DNA from: Microvirga sp. ACRRW
Lineage (GTDB): Bacteria > Pseudomonadota > Alphaproteobacteria > Rhizobiales > Beijerinckiaceae
Assembly: GCF_022346925.1 (NCBI RefSeq)
Contig: NZ_JAKRNJ010000008.1
Span: forward strand, 80,710-144,709
Length of the DNA: 64,000 nucleotides
Direction of reading: 5' to 3'
Shown: positions 16,647-28,272 of the stretch, one piece after another
Numbering within the stretch: position 1 is the stretch's first letter
Layout: the number at the start of each line of letters is the position of its first letter
Notes under the pieces: generated by a model
Told to the model about the DNA's origin: nothing
The model's database searches: none
The model's input: the letters and a program-made list of their open reading frames with translations, nothing else
Program-made: the position numbers and the translations under genes

Positions 16647-18065
16647 CTACTCCGCAGCCGCCGGCATGTTCGCCGCAGACAGCCACGCCGCGAGATCGAC
16701 GCGCGCGCGATCCGTCAGCATCTTCTTCTTCGCCATCGCCTTGGCCGAGCCGCGCAGGCGCTTGCCGTCTTCCGATTTCGGCGATGCATCGAGCGGCGGG
16801 AAGAGGCCGAAGTTCACGTTCATGGGCTGGAACGAGCGTGGACCTTCATCGATGGTCTCGATGTGGCCGCCGGTGATGTGGTTGATGAGCGCGCCGAGCG
16901 CCGTGGTGTGCGGCAGCGGTTGGATCGGGCGGCCGAGACGCTCGGCTGCAGCGAAGCGGCCTGTCATGAGGCCGACTGCGGCGCTTTCCACATAGCCCTC
17001 GCATCCGGTGATCTGGCCCGCGAAGCGCAGGCGCGGCATCGCCTTCAGGCGCAGCGTCGGATCGAGGAGCTTGGGAGAGTTGAGATAGGTGTTGCGGTGA
17101 ATGCCGCCCAGACGCGCGAACTCGGCGTTCTCGAGGCCAGGGATCATGCGGATGATGTCGCCCTGCGCGCCGTATTTCAGCTTGGTCTGGAAGCCCACCA
17201 TATTGAACAGGGTGCCGAGCGCATTGTCCTGGCGCAGCTGCACGATGGCATAGGGCTTCACTTCCGGATTGCGCGGATTGGTGAGGCCGACGGGCTTCAT
17301 GGGGCCGTGGCGCAGGGTCTCGCGGCCACGCTCGGCCATGACCTCGATGGGCAGGCAGCCGTCGAAGTAGGGCGTGTTCGCCTCCCACTCCTTGAACTCG
17401 GTCTTGTCGCCTGCGATCAGCGCATCGATGAAGGCGTCGTACTGCTCCTTCGTCATGGGGCAGTTGATGTAATCCTTGCCCGTGCCGCCGGGGCCGACCT
17501 TGTCGTAGCGCGACTGGAACCACGCCACGTCCATGTTGATGGACTCGCGATAGACGATGGGCGCGATGGCGTCGAAGAAGGCGAGCGACGTCTCGCCCGT
17601 GAGCCCGAGGATCGCTTCGGCCAGTGCCGGCGAGGTGAGGGGGCCGGTGGCGACGATGACGGAGGACCATTCCTCCGGCGGAAGGCCACCAATCTCGCCG
17701 CGCTCGATGGTGACGAGCGGATGCGCTTCGAGCGCCGCCGTCACCGCATCGGAAAAGCCGTCGCGGTCGACAGCCAGCGCGCCGCCTGCGGGCACCTGGT
17801 TGGCGTCGCCCTTCGCCATGATGAGCGAGCCCAGCGTGCGCATCTCCTGATGCAGCAGTCCGACGGCGTTAGTATCGGCATCGTCCGAGCGGAAGGAGTT
17901 GGAGCAGACGAGCTCGGCAAGACCTTGCGTCTTGTGCGCGTCGGTGCCGCGCACGGGGCGCATCTCGTGGAGGATGACAGGAACACCGGCCTGCGCAATC
18001 TGCCAGGTGGCTTCGGAGCCTGCGAGGCCGCCGCCGATGACGTGAATGGGTTCGATCTTGCTCAT
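16647..18065 (-). CDS. trmFO: folate/FAD-dependent tRNA (uracil-54-C5)-methyltransferase TrmFO
   Basis: The 472-residue protein has the FAD-binding motif [16 protein letters not shown], then [20 protein letters not shown] and [17 protein letters not shown], diagnostic of TrmFO. The family makes ribothymidine at tRNA position 54 using methylene-tetrahydrofolate. Two ATGs lie close together. The second (18065) has AGGAG seven bases upstream, whereas the first would leave only one base of spacing, so I start there ([12 protein letters not shown]). It converges on the secF operon and is divergent from the SDR gene. Confidence 0.95.
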   Translation of the reverse strand: MSKIEPIHVIGGGLAGSEATWQIAQAGVPVILHEMRPVRGTDAHKTQGLAELVCSNSFRSDDADTNAVGLLHQEMRTLGSLIMAKGDANQVPAGGALAVDRDGFSDAVTAALEAHPLVTIERGEIGGLPPEEWSSVIVATGPLTSPALAEAILGLTGETSLAFFDAIAPIVYRESINMDVAWFQSRYDKVGPGGTGKDYINCPMTKEQYDAFIDALIAGDKTEFKEWEANTPYFDGCLPIEVMAERGRETLRHGPMKPVGLTNPRNPEVKPYAIVQLRQDNALGTLFNMVGFQTKLKYGAQGDIIRMIPGLENAEFARLGGIHRNTYLNSPKLLDPTLRLKAMPRLRFAGQITGCEGYVESAAVGLMTGRFAAAERLGRPIQPLPHTTALGALINHITGGHIETIDEGPRSFQPMNVNFGLFPPLDASPKSEDGKRLRGSAKAMAKKKMLTDRARVDLAAWLSAANMPAAAE

Positions 18066-18163
18066 GGTCATTCTCCTAGCACATCGCGCGGGCCCAAGCG
18101 GGCCGCGCTAGCAAAAAGTGGCTCCGTTTTTTCGCGTCAGGCGATGCGCCGTTTAAAGACTGG

Positions 18164-18212
18164 AGCATCGGATTAAGTCCCAAAAGTGCAATCCACTTTT
18201 GGGTCCGATGCT
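18164..18212. repeat. palindrome with CCCAAAAGTG/CACTTTTGGG core
   Basis: AGCATCGGA, CCCAAAAGTG, a 5-base loop, CACTTTTGGG and TCCGATGCT form a two-part perfect inverted repeat interrupted only by TTAAGT on one side. It lies in the divergent trmFO-SDR region, about 100 bases upstream of each start. I recall similar GCATCGGACCCAAAAGTG-like elements as dispersed repeats in Rhizobiales. No second copy is in this window. Confidence 0.65.
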
Positions 18213-18281
18213 TCGGGAGCTTGTTGACTCCCATGGGGGCGCTGGTCAAGCTGGGCCTGTGTTTTCTGGAAAAGGTGCGCC

Positions 18282-19040
18282 ATGCAAACGAAGCGGCCCG
18301 TGGTCCTTATTACAGGCGGCAGCCGGGGCATAGGGGCTTCGATCGCGCAGCTTGCCGCCTCGCGCGGCTATGATCTGGCCATCACATACCGCTCCGAGAG
18401 CGCGGCTGCGGACGAGGTCGTCGAGATTTGCCGCGCTGCAGGCGTGGAGGCTTTGGCCTTTCAGGGCGATGTTGCAGCGGAAGAGGACGTGCTGCGCCTG
18501 TTCGATGAGGTGGAGGAGCGGCTCGGGCCTCTCTCCCATGTGGTGAACAATGCGGGCATCACGGGCAAGTCGGGCAAGCTCGCGGAAACCTCGGCCGAGA
18601 CGATCCGCGCCTGCATCGACATCAATGTCACGGGTGCCATCTTCGTGGCGCGCGAAGCGGCGCGGCGCTTGTCGCAGAGCCGGGGCGGGCAGGGCGGCTC
18701 CATCGTCAACATCTCGTCCGTGGCGGCCGTGCTCGGCAGCCCCAACGAATATGTCTGGTATGCGGCCTCGAAGGGAGCCATCGACTCGCTGACTATCGGA
18801 CTGGCGCGGGAACTTGCGACCGAGGGCGTGCGGGTCAATGCTGTGTCGCCGGGCATGACGCGAACCGACATCCATGAGCGCAGCACCCAGGATGCGGGCC
18901 GTCTGCAGCGCCTGTTGCCCTTCATTCCCATGAAGCGGATCGGCGAGCCTCAGGAGATTGCTGAGGCGGTGCTGTTCCTGATGTCGGACGCCGCATCCTA
19001 TATCACCGGGGCCGTTTTGCCGGTGACGGGCGGCAGGTAG
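18282..19040 (+). CDS. short-chain dehydrogenase/reductase (classical SDR)
   Basis: The 252-residue protein has the NAD(P)-binding TGGSRGIG (residues 11-18), the NNAG stabilising motif, and the catalytic YAASK (Tyr160, Lys164) after INISSVAAV. The C-terminal DAASYITGAVLPVTGGR is typical of FabG-like reductases. The substrate cannot be inferred. It stands alone, with palindromic DNA upstream and a convergent DUF1127 gene downstream. Confidence 0.88.
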   Translation: MQTKRPVVLITGGSRGIGASIAQLAASRGYDLAITYRSESAAADEVVEICRAAGVEALAFQGDVAAEEDVLRLFDEVEERLGPLSHVVNNAGITGKSGKLAETSAETIRACIDINVTGAIFVAREAARRLSQSRGGQGGSIVNISSVAAVLGSPNEYVWYAASKGAIDSLTIGLARELATEGVRVNAVSPGMTRTDIHERSTQDAGRLQRLLPFIPMKRIGEPQEIAEAVLFLMSDAASYITGAVLPVTGGR

Positions 19041-19105
19041 GCTCTTGACCTGCCTTCCGTTTCGGCAGGGAGGCACATTCTAGAGGCACCGGAAAACAGG
19101 GCCCT

Positions 19106-19135
19106 GAAAAAGAAAACGCCCGCTTGAGGCGGGCG
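19106..19135 (-). terminator. intrinsic terminator of the DUF1127 gene
   Basis: CGCCCGC and GCGGGCG (19117-19135) form a stem, and on the minus strand it is followed by TTTTCTTTTTC. It lies 30 bases after the stop of the small DUF1127 gene. Confidence 0.8.
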
Positions 19136-19164
19136 AGAACCTTATGCTGCAGTGCAGCTAATTC

Positions 19165-19320
19165 TTAGGCGACAGCATGCTCGCGAGCGATGCTCTCGAT
19201 CTGGAAGCGGGAGATGCCGAGATCGTCGAGCTCGCGGTCCGAAAGCAGGGACAGCTCACGGACGGTATCGCGATAACGCATGTAGGCGCGGACTTTAGAG
19301 AGGACGTAGGACACGAACAT
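19165..19320 (-). CDS. DUF1127 small protein
   Basis: A 51-residue protein (MFVSYVLSKVRAYMRYRDTV, then ELSLLSDRELDDLGISRFQI) matches the DUF1127/YjiS family of short basic proteins common in Rhizobiales, several of which influence RNA turnover or phosphate and carbon physiology. A clear AAGGAG lies seven bases upstream of the ATG and a strong terminator follows, so it is an independent monocistronic gene. It is easily missed because of its length. Confidence 0.85.
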   Translation of the reverse strand: MFVSYVLSKVRAYMRYRDTVRELSLLSDRELDDLGISRFQIESIAREHAVA

Positions 19321-19547
19321 TGGAAACTCCTTCAGTTAGCCGGCCCCTGTGACCGGCGGCCTTTGTTCTTGCTGTGTGCAATGCAGCATATAAGGGTGAG
19401 CGCTGCGAAAGAGGAGTGGTAATAATGTAGGTCTGTTATGCTTTAGTAGCATAGCGCCCTAATGTGACGTTAACGGAGCCTGAGCCTCGGGAATGCCTTC
19501 CGATTGGGCAATCAGAGGCATATGCCGTGGCTTAAACTGGCTCAGCC

Positions 19548-19626
19548 GTCATCCCCGGACTTGTTCCGGGGATCCACATCTTACGCGGTCGAAGGCGTGG
19601 ATGGCCGGGTCAAGCCCGGCCATGAC
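19548..19626. repeat. palindromic GTCATCCCCGG repeat pair
   Basis: Two adjacent hairpins occur: GTCATCCCCGGA...TCCGGGGATCC, and a second, GGCCGGGTCAAGCCCGGCC followed by ATGAC. The outer GTCAT/ATGAC ends are inverted, so the element is a composite palindrome. It is the only recognisable content of the gap between the DUF1127 gene and the first RTX gene besides the terminator at 19637. I see no gene in 19321-19685. Confidence 0.7.
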
Positions 19627-19636
19627 GCTGAAATGG

Positions 19637-19664
19637 AAAAAGCCCCAGCAAAACCGGGGCTTTT
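19637..19664 (-). terminator. intrinsic terminator of the RTX gene at 19.7 kb
   Basis: AAAAGCCCC/GGGGCTTTT arms around a 9-base loop give T-runs on both strands. It lies 22 bases after the stop of the minus-strand RTX gene. Confidence 0.8.
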
Positions 19665-19685
19665 GTCCTGAGGTGCTGGCCGACT

Positions 19686-20570
19686 TTACAGGACGTAGAA
19701 GTCAGCCTTCGTGATGGCCAGCCCTGCCTGGAGCTGGGCGATCTTGATGGCCGCGACGCCGCCCTTGCCGTCGGCATCGTAAAGCAGGGCTCCCGTGCCT
19801 TTGTTGTAGATGATGCGATCCGTCGAATCCGCGGCGGCCTTGCCGACCCGGAACGCAGCGCCGGAGAGCCAGCCGTCCGGGCCGAGCCTCGTGAAGATCT
19901 TGTTGTCGAGCATGATCGTGTCGTCGACGGGCTTGAAGTCCTTGATCGTGTCGACATTGTTTCGCGACGGGGTGGCGTCGAAGACGAAGTAATCGCGTCC
20001 AGCACCGCCCGTGAGGGTGTCGCTGTCGAGCCCGCCGCTCAAGTAATCGCTTCCGTTGCCGCCGCTCAGCACGTCGCGGCCCGTGCCGCCATAGAGATCG
20101 TCGTCCCCATTGAGGCCGTAGATCTTGTCGTTTCCGGCATCGCCGAAAAGAGTGTCATTGCCGCCGTAGGAATAGATCAGGTCGTTGCCTTTGCCGCCCC
20201 GGATCAGGTCTGCGTAATCGTTGCCGTAGAAAGTATCGTGCCCGGCATTGAGCACCATGTACCAGTCGTAGCCTTCGAGCTCATCGACATTGGTGTAGAG
20301 ATTCAGATCCTTGATCAGCAGGACATCGGCTTCGAAATTCTCATACAGCAGATCGTGGATGACGATGTCGTAGCCGTTGCTGGAATACCAGGCGGTGTAG
20401 CGGTCGATCAAGCTGCTGCCGTTCACATCAAAGACGGCGACCTCTCCGTCATCGTAAGTGTTGACTGTCTCGATATAGGGATTGACCCCTACGAACGACC
20501 ATCCGGACGGGCTGGTGCTCGACATGTCGAAACCAACACCGGCGGCATTGAACGCTTGAAAAATTGCCAT
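19686..20570 (-). CDS. RTX calcium-binding protein (A), probably type I secreted
   Basis: The 294-residue protein has an N-terminal domain of about 108 residues that I do not recognise. Around ten nonapeptide RTX repeats follow (residues about 109-191; for example GGNDTLFGDAGNDKIYG), and then a C-terminal module of about 100 residues (DYFVFDATPSR to ADFYVL). That module is shared with the RTX proteins at 28.3, 32.0 and 34.0 kb. RTX repeats bind calcium outside the cell, and the hydrophobic extreme C-terminus fits an uncleaved type I secretion signal. No Sec signal peptide is visible. No ABC exporter or adaptor gene is nearby. Confidence 0.85.
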   Translation of the reverse strand: MAIFQAFNAAGVGFDMSSTSPSGWSFVGVNPYIETVNTYDDGEVAVFDVNGSSLIDRYTAWYSSNGYDIVIHDLLYENFEADVLLIKDLNLYTNVDELEGYDWYMVLNAGHDTFYGNDYADLIRGGKGNDLIYSYGGNDTLFGDAGNDKIYGLNGDDDLYGGTGRDVLSGGNGSDYLSGGLDSDTLTGGAGRDYFVFDATPSRNNVDTIKDFKPVDDTIMLDNKIFTRLGPDGWLSGAAFRVGKAAADSTDRIIYNKGTGALLYDADGKGGVAAIKIAQLQAGLAITKADFYVL

Positions 20571-20728
20571 TTGCGGCGCATCCCCACTGAGTAACCTGAT
20601 AACCTTAGGGTGAAGGAGTGAAGCTGAACTTAAGCTGCACAGCTTCGACAGGTTTTCGTCAGCGTCGATGCTTGGTTACCGAAGTGTAAAGCGACAGCTT
20701 TTCTCTCGCATGGAGCAAATGCGAAGCT

Positions 20729-21010
20729 TCAGCGGGACAACCCTTGCACCCTGATGAACGCGCGGGCAGGGCCATATTCGGTCTGCTTTCGAATATCCAG
20801 CTGAACACGCCCGCTGGCCTGGTTCGTGAAGTTGTCCTTCTTGCGGCTGTCCGTCGAGCGAAGGATGGTCTCGGCGCGAACCCGGCCGCCGATGCGCACG
20901 CAGGTATCCGAGCTCTGAAGCATGGCGAAGCCGGGAGGGCAGGACGAAGCCGCCTGCGCGGCGCCCATGGGGAGCGCGAGTGCCCAGAAGATGAGTCCGA
21001 GATGCTTCAT
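20729..21010 (-). CDS. small secreted protein, possible porin-like fragment
   Basis: The 93-residue protein starts MKHLGLIFWALALPMGAAQA, a good Sec signal peptide. The mature part SCPPGFAMLQSSDTCVRIGG, then RVRAET and RVQLDIRKQTEYGPARAFIRV, resembles the first strands of alphaproteobacterial porins, but the protein is far too short to be a barrel. It may be a stand-alone small family or the remnant of a porin. Its start codon lies inside a perfect 16-bp inverted repeat, and it follows the DUF2231 gene by 47 bases on the same strand. Confidence 0.65.
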   Translation of the reverse strand: MKHLGLIFWALALPMGAAQAASSCPPGFAMLQSSDTCVRIGGRVRAETILRSTDSRKKDNFTNQASGRVQLDIRKQTEYGPARAFIRVQGLSR

Positions 21011-21043
21011 GGCTCCCAGTCTAGCTGCTGGGAGCCATGAAGC
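21004..21043 (-). promoter_or_regulatory. perfect 16-bp inverted repeat covering a start codon
   Basis: GCTTCATGGCTCCCAG (21004-21019) and CTGGGAGCCATGAAGC (21028-21043) are exact reverse complements separated by eight bases. In the minus-strand transcript the 3' arm contains GGGAG and the AUG of the 93-residue secreted protein, so the hairpin would hide the translation start. It sits between the DUF2231 stop and this gene. No T-run follows, so it is not a terminator. Confidence 0.7.
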
Positions 21044-21057
21044 AAAGGAGACGCAAT

Positions 21058-21609
21058 CTAACGGGAATTCGTGCCGCTGCTCCGGTTGTAGGCGTCGGCA
21101 GTATCCATGCGCTCGACCTCTACATGGAACTGCTCGACCTCGGGGCTGTCGTCCTGGATCGCTCCGACGCCGTAGCGATAGGCCATTTCCCCGCCTAGCC
21201 AGCCGCTGAAGAGCAGCAAGAGGGTCTGCAAGCCTGACAGCCAGAGGCCCCAGCCTTGGGTACCGGCAGCAGGGTTGTCCCAGCGGACACTGACATTGAC
21301 GAGGGCAATGCCTACAATCACTAGGTTTGCGACCATGTGCGCCCATGAGATCCAGAGGTTGCGCACCCGGTCAATCGTCATGAAATCAATGAAGCCCGGC
21401 ACGGCGGCAACGAGGGCCGTGATGATGCCTCCCATCAGAAGCCAGTAGGAAGCTTCGGCCCAGAACGGAGTGCCGGTGCTGACAAATGCAATGTCAGTCG
21501 CAAAAGCCCCGATCAGGAAAGCAATCGGAAAGGCGATCAGCATATGGTGGAGCGGGTGCCCGGCAATCGATGCCGTGCTCTCGACACCGTGACGGTGATA
21601 TCGGCCCAT
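21058..21609 (-). CDS. DUF2231 membrane protein
   Basis: The 183-residue protein starts MGRYHRHGVESTASIAGHPL and has four hydrophobic segments (HMLIAFPIAFLIGAFATDIA, YWLLMGGIITALVAAVPGFI, WAHMVANLVIVGIALVNVSV, LWLSGLQTLLLLFSGWLGGE), the DUF2231 pattern. Its role is unknown. The chosen ATG has GGGAG upstream, although the frame is open further. The C-terminal tail is acidic and cytoplasmic or periplasmic. Confidence 0.82.
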   Translation of the reverse strand: MGRYHRHGVESTASIAGHPLHHMLIAFPIAFLIGAFATDIAFVSTGTPFWAEASYWLLMGGIITALVAAVPGFIDFMTIDRVRNLWISWAHMVANLVIVGIALVNVSVRWDNPAAGTQGWGLWLSGLQTLLLLFSGWLGGEMAYRYGVGAIQDDSPEVEQFHVEVERMDTADAYNRSSGTNSR

Positions 21610-21763
21610 GGGGGCTCTCCCTGTGAAGCAACACTTAGGAAAATGCTGCGTTAGGGACTTCGTTCCTGCGCGTCTTCCAGTTGCATAGACTAGGTTTTGT
21701 CCGGCTCGGGACTGGACAAGCGAAGGACAATCGAAGATAGCTCTGATTGAGTTCCCTAGGGTA

Positions 21764-22975
21764 ATGGCCTTGCAGGCCCTTTTTTCTTCTGCAACAGCCA
21801 AGCCGAATCTTGCAACCGATCCAATGACCCTAGACCCAGCCACCCTTAGCGTTGCCTTTGTCTTGCTTGCGGTTGTTCTCGGCTCGTTGTTGCTGTTTAC
21901 CTGGACATTGAACAGGAAGGTCCGAGCGCTATCCCTGTGGGGAGTGGCCTTCTGCCTTCTCGCGAGCGGATTCGTGGTCGCGAATTTAGGCCACTTCAGT
22001 GGGACCTACTGGGCACTGCTTGTAGGCAATGCCCTCGGGCTGTCGTCCTATGTAGCCCTTTACGCCGGCTGCAGAGACTTCAACGCTCGAAAAGCGTTCG
22101 TCCCGCTCATGATGACTGGCGTACTGGTCTGGTGCGCGGCCTATCCTTTTATCGCGGACGACCTGGCATACCGGCTGATCCTGTTCTCGCTGACGACCGG
22201 AATCTATGCGCTGCTGTGCGCATGGGAACTCTGGCGGCACGCGCCGCAGCGGCTCGCCTCTCAGCGGGTTGCCGTCTTTCTTCTGGTTCTGCTCGCGATC
22301 TTGAACATAATGCGGGCCTGGCTCGGCTTTTCGCTCACCTCCATTGCCTGGATTGATGCAATGGCTCAGCGCTGGTCATCCGAAATGGCGCTTTTCCTGG
22401 TGGTCTTTGCCCCGACACTCGCCTTCATTTTCCTGTCCATGGCCAAGGAAAGCGTGGAGCTCGGCTACAAGCGGGCCGCCTTCATCGATCCTTTGACAGG
22501 CATCCCTAATAGGCGCGCCTTCATGCAGCATGCAGCCCAACTGCTCCAGGATGTGGAAGGCAGGGCAGTCAGCTGCCTCGTCTTCGATCTCGACAGGTTC
22601 AAGAGCATCAATGACGGCTATGGCCACGAGGCGGGGGACAAAGTCCTCCGGGCCTTCGGGCAGATCCTCGGCGAGCATCTGCCACCGCAATCCTTCGGCC
22701 GGTTGGGTGGCGAGGAATTCGCAGCCATTCTGCCTATGGGCATGGAAGATGCGACGGACTTGGCGGAAGCAGTGAGATCGGCTCTCTCCAAAGCCGGCAA
22801 GACCCTGCTCGGCCCTCATGCCCAGGTGACCGTCAGTGTGGGATGCTCGACCTCCAGACAGGCAACCATCGAGGCGCTGCTCCAGGAGGCGGACCTCGCG
22901 CTCTATCGTGCGAAGGATCACGGACGGAATGTGGTCATCTCAGCCCGCTCGCTGATTGCTCCCCAGCAAATCTGA
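21764..22975 (+). CDS. membrane-bound diguanylate cyclase (GGDEF)
   Basis: The 403-residue protein has about six membrane helices in the first 220 residues, a short linker, and a GGDEF domain with DPLTGIPNRRAFM, VFDLDRFKSINDGYGHEAGD and the active-site loop RLGGEEFAA. An intact GGEEF indicates cyclic di-GMP synthesis. No RxxD inhibitory site is present five residues upstream (the segment reads LPPQSFGRLGG), so product inhibition is probably absent. The start is uncertain: ATG 21764 gives a polar leader, while ATG 21824 (MTLDPATLSVAF) lies just before the first helix. Confidence 0.88.
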   Translation: MALQALFSSATAKPNLATDPMTLDPATLSVAFVLLAVVLGSLLLFTWTLNRKVRALSLWGVAFCLLASGFVVANLGHFSGTYWALLVGNALGLSSYVALYAGCRDFNARKAFVPLMMTGVLVWCAAYPFIADDLAYRLILFSLTTGIYALLCAWELWRHAPQRLASQRVAVFLLVLLAILNIMRAWLGFSLTSIAWIDAMAQRWSSEMALFLVVFAPTLAFIFLSMAKESVELGYKRAAFIDPLTGIPNRRAFMQHAAQLLQDVEGRAVSCLVFDLDRFKSINDGYGHEAGDKVLRAFGQILGEHLPPQSFGRLGGEEFAAILPMGMEDATDLAEAVRSALSKAGKTLLGPHAQVTVSVGCSTSRQATIEALLQEADLALYRAKDHGRNVVISARSLIAPQQI

Positions 22976-22992
22976 AGAGCGTGGCCGCAGCA

Positions 22993-23802
22993 TCAACGTT
23001 GCGCCGTCACGACGATGGCGCGCATGCGGTTCTCGATCTTGCCGTCGCCGAAACGCTTGGCGAGAGCCTGAGCGACTTTCTCCGTAATCTCGTCGAGGCG
23101 TCCGGGAGCGCGTGCCTCGAGTTCGCCGCGAAGGGGCGTTCCCTGAGTGAGGCCCATGGCTGCGCTGGCGGCTTTGGGAGCGCTGCTCACCTTGTCGACC
23201 GGCTCGATGTCGATGTTCTCGAAACCTGCGCTTTCGAGTTCTCCCAAGAGGCGATCCGTGTCGAAATAGCCGAAGGGCGTGCGTTCAAAGAAACGTGGCG
23301 GATCATCGGGAAACATGGCGATGGCTTGGTCGGAAACGGTCTTGCTGACCTGGTTCGCATCCAGTCTGTCCCAGACATTGAACAGGAAACGGCCACCCGG
23401 CTTGAGCACGCGCAGCGCCTCCCGGAAGGCCGCTTGCTTGTCAGGGAAGAACATCACGCCGAACTGGCACACCACCGCATCGAAGGAACTGTCCTCGAAG
23501 GGAAGCGTCTGCGCATCCGTCTGTCGCCAAGTCACGTTGGGAGCTTGCAGCTTGGTCTGCGCCAGGTCGAGCATCGCCTGATTGAGGTCGGTCGCGACGA
23601 TCTCGACATCGGACGGAAGATTCCTGGCGAGTGCGCGCGTAACGATACCCGTGCCCGCGGCCGTCTCCAGGATCCTGCCGGAGGCGACATCCCTCAGCCG
23701 CGCCGCAAGGTCCTCAGCAAAGGGTTGAAAGAGAAGCGTGCCGAGGTGCTGCTCGTAGATGATAGGGATCGAGCCGGCAAAGGTAGCATCGGTGGCGCTC
23801 AT
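22993..23802 (-). CDS. class I SAM-dependent methyltransferase
   Basis: The 269-residue protein contains the AdoMet-binding segment RILETAAGTGIVTRALA, then DAQTLPFEDSSFDAVVCQFG and LRVLKPGGRFLFNVW, typical of the UbiE/COQ5-like methyltransferase group. The substrate is unknown. The ATG at 23802 is preceded by GGAGGG; the frame is open 63 bases further but without a ribosome site. It converges on the GGDEF gene and diverges from the nitronate monooxygenase gene. Confidence 0.85.
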   Translation of the reverse strand: MSATDATFAGSIPIIYEQHLGTLLFQPFAEDLAARLRDVASGRILETAAGTGIVTRALARNLPSDVEIVATDLNQAMLDLAQTKLQAPNVTWRQTDAQTLPFEDSSFDAVVCQFGVMFFPDKQAAFREALRVLKPGGRFLFNVWDRLDANQVSKTVSDQAIAMFPDDPPRFFERTPFGYFDTDRLLGELESAGFENIDIEPVDKVSSAPKAASAAMGLTQGTPLRGELEARAPGRLDEITEKVAQALAKRFGDGKIENRMRAIVVTAQR

Positions 23803-24000
23803 GTTTCCCTCCACCGCGAAAGCGGGCATGATCATGCCGATGGAAAGGGGAGGCAATAGTCTCAAAAGGGTAGTCTAGCGTCCTGATGTGGCTCGCAGAG
23901 GCATTGAAGACCGCTTAGAGTGCCGTGCTAGAAGATGTTGTTTGTTTCCGCTCGTGACGTTGCGCGAGCGCAGTTCGTCCATGACGGGAGGGGCGAGAGT

Positions 24001-25077
24001 ATGTGGAAGGATCGGAGAATTCTCGATCTTCTGAAGATCGAATGCCCCATCGTCCAGGCGCCGATGGCCGGAGCGAACCTGTCCGATATGGTCATTGCCG
24101 TCTCGGAAGCCGGCGGTCTCGGTTCCCTGCCTTGCGCTCTGCTGAGCCCGGAGAAGGCGCGCGAGGAATTGTCCAAGATTCGGCGCGGGACTTCTAAGCC
24201 CATCAACGTCAATTTCTTCTGCCATCGCGCGCCGGTTTTCGACGAGACTCGGGAAGCGGCGTGGAAGCAGCGGTTGAAGACTTATTATCTCGAATTCGGG
24301 CTCGACCCGGACATGCCGACACCGCCCTCATCGCGCGCGCCTTTCGACGAGACTTTTTTGGAGATCGTGGAGGAGTTCAGGCCGGAGGCCGTGAGTTTCC
24401 ATTTCGGATTGCCGGAGCAACGCCTGCTGAAGCGCGTGAAGAATACGGGTGCAAAGGTTTGGTCCTCCGCAACCACGGTCGCTGAGGCGCGCTGGCTCGA
24501 AGGGGAGGGATGCGACGCAATCATCGCGCAAGGCTTCGAGGCAGGCGGCCATCGCGGTATCTTCCTGACCGACGATCTCTCGACGCAGGTCGGCACCATG
24601 GCGCTGGTGCCGCAGGTGGTCGATGCGGTGAAGGTGCCCGTGATTGCGGCCGGCGGAATATCCGATGCACGCGGCATCGCTGCGGCGATCACCTTGGGCG
24701 CCTCGGCCGTGCAGATGGGAACCGCGTATCTCTTCACGCCGGAAGCCACGATCTCCCCGGTTCACAGGCAGGCGCTCAAAAGCACTGAGGCCGAGACAAC
24801 GGCACTGACGAATGTCTTCACCGGGCGCCCCGCGCGAGGCGTCGTCAACCGCATCATGCGCGAGGCTGGACCCATCGCGGCGGACGCACCTGCGTTTCCG
24901 CTCGCGGGCGGCGCTCTTGCGCCGCTGCGGCAGAAATCCGAGCCTCAGGGCTCAGGCGATTTCATGCCCCTCTGGTCGGGCCAGGCTGCGCGCCTGAGCC
25001 GTGAGATGCCTGCGGGGGAACTCACGAAGCGGTTGGCGCAGGACGCTCTCGATAAACTCGGAGCGCGTTCGGCATGA
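24001..25077 (+). CDS. nitronate monooxygenase-family flavoenzyme
   Basis: The 358-residue protein starts MWKDRRILDLLKIECPIVQAPMAG-like and has the FMN-binding barrel motifs VKVPVIAAGGISDARGIA and GASAVQMGTAYLFTPE, with AQGFEAGGHRG carrying the family's conserved His. Such enzymes oxidise alkyl nitronates or act as NAD(P)H:quinone or enoyl reductases. The exact reaction cannot be told. The ATG at 24001 follows GGGAGGGG. It is divergent from the methyltransferase and convergent with uvrA. Confidence 0.86.
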   Translation: MWKDRRILDLLKIECPIVQAPMAGANLSDMVIAVSEAGGLGSLPCALLSPEKAREELSKIRRGTSKPINVNFFCHRAPVFDETREAAWKQRLKTYYLEFGLDPDMPTPPSSRAPFDETFLEIVEEFRPEAVSFHFGLPEQRLLKRVKNTGAKVWSSATTVAEARWLEGEGCDAIIAQGFEAGGHRGIFLTDDLSTQVGTMALVPQVVDAVKVPVIAAGGISDARGIAAAITLGASAVQMGTAYLFTPEATISPVHRQALKSTEAETTALTNVFTGRPARGVVNRIMREAGPIAADAPAFPLAGGALAPLRQKSEPQGSGDFMPLWSGQAARLSREMPAGELTKRLAQDALDKLGARSA

Positions 25078-25098
25078 TGTAAGGCAGCTCTCGCCGCC

Positions 25099-28065
<2,967 letters not shown>

Positions 28066-28272
28066 GGCCTAGCTTCAAGCCTTATATGAGGGGAAAGCGG
28101 CCATAAACGGCCGGTTCCGGGATATGTGATGTCCTACCCGCCGATGCAATGCGGCGGATGATTCCAGGTGTGAAATCCTAGAACAAAAAGGGTACGGTGG
28201 GCAATGGGGAATGGCCGCCTTAAAGGATCGCATTTAATGTTATGAAGTAACAGTCAATGCACCAGAGGCCCC

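Noticed and set aside
16569..18176. 535-codon frame antisense to trmFO
   Set aside because: trmFO is unambiguous on the other strand, and the antisense product has no recognisable fold.
28181..28195. GAAC-N7-GTAC upstream of uvrA as a LexA operator
   Set aside because: The rhizobial LexA box is a GTTC or GAAC direct repeat with seven bases between. The second half-site here is GTAC, and the position is about 116 bases before the start, so support is too weak.
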